Source: CAYJRR01 sp964372275 [NCBI: uncultured bacterium] (lineage in GTDB: Bacteria > CAYJRR01). Taken from it: a stretch of 12,119 nucleotides of DNA. The notes under the pieces are model-generated. The model was not told where the DNA came from. It saw nothing but the letters and a program-made list of their open reading frames with translations, and ran no database searches. Position 1 is the stretch's first letter. Each line of letters starts with the position of its first letter. The translations under genes were made by a program, and so were the position numbers. The DNA lies in the NCBI GenBank assembly GCA_964372275.1, contig CAYJRR010000134.1, positions 1 to 12,119 of the forward strand. The letters are read 5' to 3'. Below, piece by piece: positions 6,802-12,119 of the stretch.

Positions 6802-6856
6802 ATTCTACATGCGCTTTTTCCACGCCGTGCACGGGCGCGGGGACCGGCCTTACAAT
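6802..6856. promoter_or_regulatory. Candidate back-to-back promoters sharing a CCGTGCACGG palindrome
   Basis: In the 143-base gap between the oxidoreductase and M23 genes, a ten-base perfect palindrome CCGTGCACGG lies at 6825-6834. To the right, TGCACG (6828-6833), a 17-base spacer and TACAAT (6851-6856) would form a plus promoter with a leader of about 23 bases. To the left, TGCACG on the minus strand (6831-6826), an 18-base spacer and TAGAAT (6807-6802) would form a minus promoter. The -10 boxes are good and the -35 boxes weak (three of six), so an activator or repressor at the palindrome is conceivable. Confidence 0.35.
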
Positions 6857-6885
6857 GAAGCTCTTCCGACGCCGACGGGGGGCGC

Positions 6886-7668
6886 ATGAGCGGTCGGTGG
6901 ATCTCGCGAGGAGCGTTGCTGGCGGCGAGTTGGGCGCTCGCCGGCGGCGCCGTGCCGACGCGCTCGACCTCTCCACCGTCGTGGGTGGCACCGATCAACG
7001 GCTCCTGCATGACCGACTGGTTCCACCACCGCGACGCGCCGGTCGGAGGCGCGACCAGCACCCACCGCGCGATCGATGCCCGCGCCCCCTGCGGAACGCC
7101 GGTCGTCGCGGTCGCCCCGGGGCGCGTGGTGCGGGTCGGACGCAACATGGCCAAGGGTTACTCCGGCTACGGCTACGTGATCTGGATCGACCACGGCAAC
7201 GGACACGTCTCCCGCTACAACCACCTCACCGAGGACTCGGCCAAGGTCGCCGAAGGGGCCACGGTCCGGGCCGGTCAGACGATCGGACTGTCCGGCGCGT
7301 CGGGTCTCAATGGAATGGCCTGCCATCTCGACTTCCAGGTGTTCCGTGACGGAGCGCCGATCGATCCCGAGCCGCTGGTGAAGATGAAGTTCTGCGATCG
7401 GAAGGGTCCGACCCGGGTCGCCACCTCGGACCTGAAGATGGGCCACGATCCCGCCGCGGTGGCCGCCCGGATCGCGGAGCTGAACCGGGCCTACGGCCCA
7501 CGAGGTCTCTGCGCGAGTCTCTATGGCGACTGGGTGGAGCTGAAACGCGCCGCGGGAAGGACCGATTGTGGCTCGAATGCGCCGCTGAACGCTTCGACGA
7601 CGCCGGTCCGGTCGATGGTGGTGCACCGCCCGTCCGAGGGGGCGGGGATCAGCCGGGGAGGAGACTGA
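6886..7668 (+). CDS. Secreted M23-type peptidase (LytM fold) with altered zinc motif
   Basis: A 260-residue protein with a likely signal peptide (GALLAASWALAGGAVP, about 9-24). The M23 fold covers about residues 55-165: HRAID (60-64) matches the HxxxD zinc motif, GTPVVAVAPGRVVRVG (70-85) and YGYVIWIDHGNGHVSRYNHL (95-114) are typical LytM strands, and YNHL supplies the His (113) near the active site. The last motif, normally HLHFEV, reads HLDFQV (147-152), so the usual zinc-binding His is Asp149. M23 enzymes cut peptidoglycan cross-bridges in the periplasm; some members with changed ligands are inactive activators of amidases. Six Cys residues (41, 69, 146, 170, 209, 228) suggest disulfides. 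The C-terminal 90 residues match no domain I know. The ATG at 6886 follows a G-rich, modest ribosome-binding site. The next gene begins five bases after the stop. Confidence 0.87.
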   Translation: MSGRWISRGALLAASWALAGGAVPTRSTSPPSWVAPINGSCMTDWFHHRDAPVGGATSTHRAIDARAPCGTPVVAVAPGRVVRVGRNMAKGYSGYGYVIWIDHGNGHVSRYNHLTEDSAKVAEGATVRAGQTIGLSGASGLNGMACHLDFQVFRDGAPIDPEPLVKMKFCDRKGPTRVATSDLKMGHDPAAVAARIAELNRAYGPRGLCASLYGDWVELKRAAGRTDCGSNAPLNASTTPVRSMVVHRPSEGAGISRGGD

Positions 7669-7673
7669 TTCGG

Positions 7674-8945
7674 TTGTCGCCGTTCGGCGGATCCCTGCTC
7701 GCGATCGTCGTCCTCGGAGCGCCGGCGGCCGGTCCTCCTCCCCCGGTCGCCCTCCAGACCCATGCCGGCGGCGCGTGGCGGCTCGTGCTCACCGACGCGG
7801 AGCGATCCGAGCTCGACGCCGTCGTCGACGTCCGCGCCGACCGCGCACTGGTTCTCGTCGCGCGGCGGTCGGCCGACTTCCGATCGCTGGCCTGGAGCGG
7901 CGCGGTGTTCGTCGACCGCGAAGGAACGACCCGCGCCGAAGCTCGCCTGCCCGCCCATCGACCGGTCGCTGCGGCGGTCGCCCCCGGAGGGGAGCGGGCG
8001 CTCCTGCAGGCGGTTCCGTTCCCGGCACGGAAGGGAGGGCACGCGCTCTTCCTCACCGAGGCCTCGGGTGCGCGCGCGCTCGCGATCCCGGCCGATCTCG
8101 AACGGGAGGTGGTGCTCGGAGGCGCGTGGCTGGTACAGGCCGATCGAGCTCCGTTCGCGCCGCCCCCGTCGGCCGCCGATTCGAAGGCGTCACCTCGCGC
8201 GGAGCCCGCCGACGTCGTGCTCCTGGATCGGTCCGACCGCGCGCCGCAGCGACCGGAGATCCGGGGCGCGGTCGCCCCGTGGGGGAACGGACTGGTCGCC
8301 CTTCACGGCGGCCGGCTGACCGCGTACGGGGCGTCGCTCGAACCGCTGGGATCGATCGAGACGTCGATCACGGTCGGCCGACCGGTCGGGGACCTTTCCG
8401 GACGGCTGGTGGCGATCGCCGACACGCACGCCGCGGATGAACGGCGGGAGCGCGCCGTGCCGCTGTTCGGTGGCGGGACGAAACCGACCGGAACGTTCAC
8501 CGTCCGCGCGGCCTACGGCGTCGAGTTGGCGGTCGCGCCGGACGGCGGCGCGGTACTCGCCGCCCCGGCAGCGCTCTCCGCCGGTCCCTCGCACATCACG
8601 TTCGAGACCGGACCGTCGGTCGAGCTGACGCTCGCCTCGCCGGGCGGTTCGGTTCGCTGGCGGCGCGAGATCGGGCGCCTCCACGAGCGCGAGTACCTGG
8701 CCGGTCTGTCGCTCGCCGACGGCGGACGGCGTTCGGCCGTCCTGCTGCGCGGGGAGACCGACGAGGGTCCCGGGCGCATCGTCGTCCTCGACGAGCGCGG
8801 AGGCCGCGTGCACGAGGAGACGCGCCCGGCGAGCCGGATCTGGCTCGCGCCGGCCGGAGACGCCCTGTGGGTGCTGGAGACGACGGCGCTGTCGCGAATC
8901 CCGCTGCCGGCCGCCGAGCCGCCGGCCGCGCCCCCCGGCCGTTGA
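7674..8945 (+). CDS. Secreted protein with beta-propeller-like segments, unknown function
   Basis: A 423-residue protein with no in-frame ATG near its beginning. I chose the TTG at 7674: GGGGAGGAG lies ten bases upstream and the product then starts MSPFGGSLLAIVVLGAPAAG, a signal-peptide-like sequence. A CTG at 7665 is the alternative. The only in-frame ATG, at 7566, would overlap the M23 gene by about 100 bases and add a polar extension before the signal. The body is beta-rich, with recurring strand-turn segments of the form VAPGGERALL (102-111), VAPDGGAVLAA (287-297) and LAPAGDALWVLET (391-403), and VVLDERGGRVHEET. These look like blades of a WD40/PQQ-type propeller, although I cannot count a full set of blades. 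The end is Pro/Ala-rich. It starts five bases after the M23 stop, so the two are likely co-translated and may act together in the envelope. Confidence 0.72.
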   Translation: MSPFGGSLLAIVVLGAPAAGPPPPVALQTHAGGAWRLVLTDAERSELDAVVDVRADRALVLVARRSADFRSLAWSGAVFVDREGTTRAEARLPAHRPVAAAVAPGGERALLQAVPFPARKGGHALFLTEASGARALAIPADLEREVVLGGAWLVQADRAPFAPPPSAADSKASPRAEPADVVLLDRSDRAPQRPEIRGAVAPWGNGLVALHGGRLTAYGASLEPLGSIETSITVGRPVGDLSGRLVAIADTHAADERRERAVPLFGGGTKPTGTFTVRAAYGVELAVAPDGGAVLAAPAALSAGPSHITFETGPSVELTLASPGGSVRWRREIGRLHEREYLAGLSLADGGRRSAVLLRGETDEGPGRIVVLDERGGRVHEETRPASRIWLAPAGDALWVLETTALSRIPLPAAEPPAAPPGR

Positions 8946-8953
8946 CGGTCGAT

Positions 8954-8980
8954 GCCGCTCGGCCGCGCCCGGCCGTCGGC
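8954..8980. terminator. Inverted repeat between convergent genes
   Basis: The 48-base gap between two convergent stop codons holds CGGCCG-CGCC-CGGCCG (8960-8975), a perfect six-pair stem, extended by an outer GCCG/CGGC pair of arms across a small internal loop. It has no T-run on either side. Its position suggests a bidirectional transcript end, but GC-rich pairing is common in this DNA. Confidence 0.4.
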
Positions 8981-8993
8981 GGACGGAGCTCGC

Positions 8994-10610
8994 CTATCCC
9001 GCGGCCCCGCGCGCGGCGCGGTCGGCGAACCGCGACGGTCCCCTCGACGTCCGGCGCGCGACGACGTCGATCTCCTCCCGCCAGCGGTCGAGGAAAGCGC
9101 GCGCGGCGGCGGGCTGGGCGAGCCGCCCGGTACCGGCGACCGTCGCCGTCGCGCCGTGCGCGTGGTGCATCAGCGTCAGGACGACGCCGCCACGCGGGTC
9201 GTGTCGACTCGGGTACAGACCGGGGGAGGAGACGGCGTAGAGCGGAGGCGGCGGCGCATCGCCTCCCGGAAACCGGACGACGGAGAGCGACCCGCGCCCG
9301 CGGAGAACCTCGACCATCGGCAACAGACGGTTGGGCGTCGTGCCGGCGGTCCAGACGCGTCGCCGAAGACCGTGCGGAAACGGCCCCCGCACGACCGCCG
9401 ATCCGAGACGGGACAAGACCCCGTGACCCGCGGCGTCCCGCGCGATGCGCGCGCGCAGTCCCGCGCGGAACTCGTCGAGCGAGACCGTCTCCCCGTCGCG
9501 CATCGGGATCGACAGAAGTCCGAAGACGACGCGACGCCGGCGGCGCACGTCGTCGCCGCCGCCGCCGGGCGCGATCGGCACCTGGAAGGTCGGCGTGTGC
9601 CGCGCCCGGCGGCGATCCGGTCCCTCGCGAAACGTCCGATCGAGGACGCGTCCGAACGCCCAGGCGGCGGTCGGGAAGTCGGGCGCGGGCGCGGCGATCC
9701 GCTCGCCCGCGAAGCCGATACGATCGGGCGACCCGGTGCCGGTCGGCGTCGACCCGACGCCGAAGGGGATCACCGTCCCGCCGAGACCGTCCCGCGCGGC
9801 GGCCGCGAGCGCGGCGAGCGAAGGGTGGGCCGGGCGATCGAGCGCGCGGAAGATCGACGCGGCGATGCGCGCGTGCCCATAGCCGTCGACCGCCAGGTGA
9901 CAGGTGGTCACTAGGTCGATCGGGCCCGAATCGGTCGACGCCCCTCCCACTCCCAGCCAGGGACCGCCACCGGCCGACCACGCGCCGCGGTGGAGATGAC
10001 GCGCCACGGCGATCGGTTCGGACGCGATCCGGACCGCGATCGCCGCGGGGACCGCCGCCCGGTCGTCGGCGTCGACACGATGGAGTTCCGCCGGCGACCC
10101 GCCGGCGCAGACGCGTCCCAGCGACCGCGCGAGCCTCACCTCGGCTCCGTCGTCGAGTCGCGCCAGGTAGGCACCGGAGGCGGTGAGGAAGACCGCGTTC
10201 GGCGGCCCGGACGGCAGCGGCCGGCGCACCAGCCAACCGTTCCGGCGCTCGATCGCCTGTCGTACCGGCTGCCCGGGAAGCTCGCCGTCGATCCGCGCAA
10301 GCGCCGAGGCCGCGGCATAGGCCCTCGCGACCGCCCGGGCGATCGCCCCTTCCACGGTCGGATCGACGGCCGCGCCATCGCGCGCCATGAACGTGTCCGA
10401 CCGCTCATCGCCGTCGACGGACAGGTAGGCGGCATGGAGCTCCCCCGCCTCCTCGGCGGCGGGATCGGCGCCCCCTCTCCGGCGTCCGAGCGCCTCCAGC
10501 GCGGCGACCGACAGCAGGAAGGCCCACCAGGCCGGATGCCGCCAGTCGACGTCGGCGACCTCGTCGAGACGCTCCCGCAACCCCCGAAGGCTCGACTCCC
10601 GATCGATCAT
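8994..10610 (-). CDS. CoA-dependent acyltransferase / condensation-like protein
   Basis: A 538-residue protein, apparently cytoplasmic (no signal peptide; one moderately hydrophobic stretch WWAFLLSVAALEAL at 28-41). CHLAVDGYGHARIA (237-250) contains HxxxDG, the active-site motif of the chloramphenicol acetyltransferase / wax ester synthase / NRPS condensation superfamily, with H238 as the expected base and D242 structural. The second half (about 360-515) has matching strands: VVFGLLSIPM, NRLLPMVEVLRGRGSLSVVRF and GVVLTLMHHAHGATATVAG, ending in a helix AARAFLDRWREEIDVV as in wax ester synthases. Residues 1-200 match nothing I know. The substrate is unknown. The ATG at 10610 overlaps the methyltransferase stop as ATGA, so translation is probably coupled. 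The longer in-frame extension to 11210 runs antisense-like through the methyltransferase in another frame, is Arg/Gly-rich and is rejected. The superfamily call is moderate. Confidence 0.72.
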   Translation of the reverse strand: MIDRESSLRGLRERLDEVADVDWRHPAWWAFLLSVAALEALGRRRGGADPAAEEAGELHAAYLSVDGDERSDTFMARDGAAVDPTVEGAIARAVARAYAAASALARIDGELPGQPVRQAIERRNGWLVRRPLPSGPPNAVFLTASGAYLARLDDGAEVRLARSLGRVCAGGSPAELHRVDADDRAAVPAAIAVRIASEPIAVARHLHRGAWSAGGGPWLGVGGASTDSGPIDLVTTCHLAVDGYGHARIAASIFRALDRPAHPSLAALAAAARDGLGGTVIPFGVGSTPTGTGSPDRIGFAGERIAAPAPDFPTAAWAFGRVLDRTFREGPDRRRARHTPTFQVPIAPGGGGDDVRRRRRVVFGLLSIPMRDGETVSLDEFRAGLRARIARDAAGHGVLSRLGSAVVRGPFPHGLRRRVWTAGTTPNRLLPMVEVLRGRGSLSVVRFPGGDAPPPPLYAVSSPGLYPSRHDPRGGVVLTLMHHAHGATATVAGTGRLAQPAAARAFLDRWREEIDVVARRTSRGPSRFADRAARGAAG

Positions 10611-11221
10611 GACAGTCGAAGCAGGAAGAACGGCTGCTCCGGATCGGGGACGACGGCCCCGGGGCGCCATCCGGCCGCGCGCGCCTCCTCGCGGAAGTGC
10701 GCCGGGGGCGGGCAGACGGCAAGGACGGCGAGGCGGACGGCGGCGCGCACGCGCCAGGAGCGGATCGCCCGCAGATGCCGCCGCACGCGTTCGGCCCCCG
10801 CTCCGCGGTCGACTTCGACGATCCACACCGCCCCCCCGGGGCGCACCACGCGCCGCAGCTCGCGCAGCGCCGCTCGGCGATCGGCGACGTGCCGCAACGA
10901 ACTGACGCAGACCGCGACGTCGGCGCTCGCATCGCGAAGCGGAATCGCCTCCGCCCTCGCGCGCACGCCGGCGGCGCCGCCGAAGACTCCGCTCGGCTCC
11001 AGACAGACCGCCGTCAGACCCGGATGGGCGCGCGCGGCGGCGGCGGCGAGCTCGCCGCGGCCGGCGCCGACGTCGAGCAGAACGCGCGCGCCGGCGAGGT
11101 CGCCGGCCATCGCCGCCACCACACGGTCGTCGAGCCCCGCGAACGCCGGCCGCGCCTCGTTCGCGTAGCGGACCGCCGCCGCCCCCTCGAACGGTCGGCG
11201 CAACACCCATCGATCGAGCAC
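10607..11221 (-). CDS. Class I SAM-dependent methyltransferase
   Basis: A 204-residue cytoplasmic protein. Motif I is VLLDVGAGRGELAAAAARA (47-65), binding S-adenosylmethionine. ARAEAIPLRDASADVAVCVSSLRHV (88-112) carries motifs II-III, and ALRELRRVVRPGGAVWIVEVDRG (118-140) is the post-motif strand and loop. This is the Methyltransf_11/UbiE-like pattern. The acceptor cannot be deduced; the C-terminal HFREEARAAGWRPGAV is a common ending for small-molecule or lipid methyltransferases. The start is a GTG at 11221 with only a weak AGGGA upstream, five bases after the sigma-54 regulator stop. An ATG at 11210 is in a different frame. The stop overlaps the next start by four bases. The gene order suggests that it and the acyltransferase-like protein modify the same product, under the control or at least in the transcript of the regulator. 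Confidence 0.85.
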   Translation of the reverse strand: MLDRWVLRRPFEGAAAVRYANEARPAFAGLDDRVVAAMAGDLAGARVLLDVGAGRGELAAAAARAHPGLTAVCLEPSGVFGGAAGVRARAEAIPLRDASADVAVCVSSLRHVADRRAALRELRRVVRPGGAVWIVEVDRGAGAERVRRHLRAIRSWRVRAAVRLAVLAVCPPPAHFREEARAAGWRPGAVVPDPEQPFFLLRLS

Positions 11222-11226
11222 GGTCC

Positions 11227-12119
11227 CTACGCCTCGCGCATCTCGCGGTCCGGCGGGGCCCCGCCGCGGTTCTTCCGCTGGTCGAGGTTGTACTTCGCCA
11301 CCTTGCGGATCAGGTTTCGACGGCTGATGCCGAGCGTCTCGGCCGCCTTGGTCTTGTTCCAGCGGGTCTTCTTCAGCTCATCGTAGATCATCCGGCGCTC
11401 GAGGCTCTCCACTGCGTCGGGGAGGCAGCCGTTCACCTTCTTCCCGATCAGGTCTTCGCGCTCGATCTCGGTCTTGATCCGCTGGCTGAGGAGATCCTCG
11501 TTGATCGCCGGGTCCTCCCCCGCCAGGACGACCAGGCGTTCGATCTCGTTCTCCAGCTCGCGGACGTTTCCGGGCCAGTCGTAGTCCATCATCCGCTCGA
11601 GCGCCTTCTTGGCGAGCTGCTTGCCCGGCACCTTCTTGCGCTCGGCGTGGCGCTTGAGGAACGCCTCCGCCAGCACCGGGATGTCCTCGCGGCGCTCGCG
11701 CAGCGCCGGCAGGTAGACGTTGATGACGTTGATCCGGTAGTAGAGGTCCTCGCGGAACTCCCCCTTGGCGACCATCTTCTTCAGGTCGCGATTGGTGGCG
11801 GCGATGATCCGCACGTCGACCTTCTTCGGCTTGGTGCCGCCGACCGGGAGGAAGGTCCCCTCCTGGAGCACGCGCAGGAGCTTCACCTGCAGCGTGGGGC
11901 TCATCTCGCCGATCTCATCGAGGAAGAGCGTCCCGCCGTCGGCGACTTCGAACAGCCCCTTCTTGTCGGTTACCGCACCGGTGAACGACCCCTTCACATG
12001 GCCGAACAGCTCCGAGTCGAGAAGGTTGTCGTTGAACGCGGAGCAGTTCTGGACGACGAAAATCCGGTCCTTGCGCGGTCCGTTGTAGTGGATCGCCTTG
12101 GCGACCAGCTCCTTGCCGG
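11227..12119 (-). CDS. Sigma-54-dependent AAA+ transcriptional activator, C-terminal part (5' end outside window)
   Basis: The last 296 residues of a bacterial enhancer-binding protein that uses ATP to open promoters held by sigma-54 RNA polymerase. The window begins at the end of Walker A ([13 protein letters not shown]). [17 protein letters not shown] is followed by GSFTGA (43-48), the sigma-54 contact loop in its Ser variant. [12 protein letters not shown] (61-72) is Walker B, AATNRDL (106-112) is sensor [27 protein letters not shown] contains the arginine-finger region, and [10 protein letters not shown] (181-190) is sensor II. The C-terminal Fis-type helix-turn-helix is [34 protein letters not shown], split as 240-255 and 256-273. 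Any N-terminal receiver, PAS or GAF domain is off the right end, so the input signal is unknown. It stops five bases before the methyltransferase. Function is certain; targets are not. Confidence 0.95.
   Translation of the reverse strand, partial: GKELVAKAIHYNGPRKDRIFVVQNCSAFNDNLLDSELFGHVKGSFTGAVTDKKGLFEVADGGTLFLDEIGEMSPTLQVKLLRVLQEGTFLPVGGTKPKKVDVRIIAATNRDLKKMVAKGEFREDLYYRINVINVYLPALRERREDIPVLAEAFLKRHAERKKVPGKQLAKKALERMMDYDWPGNVRELENEIERLVVLAGEDPAINEDLLSQRIKTEIEREDLIGKKVNGCLPDAVESLERRMIYDELKKTRWNKTKAAETLGISRRNLIRKVAKYNLDQRKNRGGAPPDREMREA

Noticed and set aside
4635-7154. Minus-strand open frame of 839 codons spanning several genes
   Set aside because: It crosses the YceI gene, the secreted unknown, the oxidoreductase and part of the M23 gene in a different frame; its composition is Arg/Gly/Ala-rich and no family motif appears.
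8596-10236. Minus-strand open frame of 546 codons and a plus-strand frame of 439 codons (8867-10186)
   Set aside because: Both overlap the acyltransferase-like gene, whose protein has recognisable motifs, and both products are extremely Arg-rich, as expected of shadow frames.
10611-11210. N-terminal extension of the acyltransferase-like protein to an ATG at 11210
   Set aside because: The extra 200 residues are low-complexity Arg/Gly sequence overlapping the methyltransferase in another frame; the ATG at 10610 forms a normal ATGA overlap.
11974-11991. GSFTGA in the sigma-54 activator as a loss-of-function change
   Set aside because: Ser at the second position is a known natural variant of GAFTGA, and all other AAA+ motifs are intact.

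Overview
The window is a high-GC bacterial chromosome segment with nine complete genes and two genes cut by its ends. Sec-type signal peptides, a probable outer-membrane beta-barrel and a sigma-54 activator point to a Gram-negative-type (diderm) organism, such as a myxobacterial, acidobacterial or related high-GC lineage. The sequence alone does not fix the phylum. There are no rRNA or tRNA genes, insertion sequences, CRISPR arrays or phage genes.

Layout. (1) 1-1109, minus: the N-terminal 40% of isoleucyl-tRNA synthetase (ileS). (2) 1176-4062, minus: a two-gene operon encoding a membrane-anchored DUF3015-like protein and a TTG-started, 767-residue DUF4105/Lnb-type envelope protein. It ends at a plausible intrinsic terminator whose stem contains the stop codon, just before ileS. 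(3) 4162-4905, plus: a YceI-family protein whose 3' end overlaps, tail to tail, a secreted protein of unknown function (4748-5950, minus). (4) 6104-6742, minus: a small NADP-binding oxidoreductase of the F420-dependent NADP reductase/STEAP type. It is divergent from (5) 6886-8945, plus: a secreted M23-type peptidase with an altered zinc motif, followed closely by a TTG-started secreted protein with propeller-like segments. (6) 8994-12119, minus: a tight three-gene run of a sigma-54 AAA+ activator (5' end cut off), a class I SAM methyltransferase and a CoA-dependent-acyltransferase-like protein.

How the parts may work together. Regions 2 to 5 are mostly envelope biology: a candidate lipoprotein acyltransferase, a lipid-binding-type YceI protein, a peptidoglycan-hydrolase-like protein and several secreted unknowns. 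Region 6 looks like a small regulated modification cassette, since the methyltransferase and the acyltransferase-like gene overlap by four bases. The most unusual items are the DUF4105 protein (Lnb-like His/Cys site, degenerate HExxH motif, barrel-like C-terminus), the H-L-D zinc motif in the M23 protein, and the unnamed methyltransferase/acyltransferase pair behind the sigma-54 activator. All assignments were made by reading motifs by eye; no database search was run.
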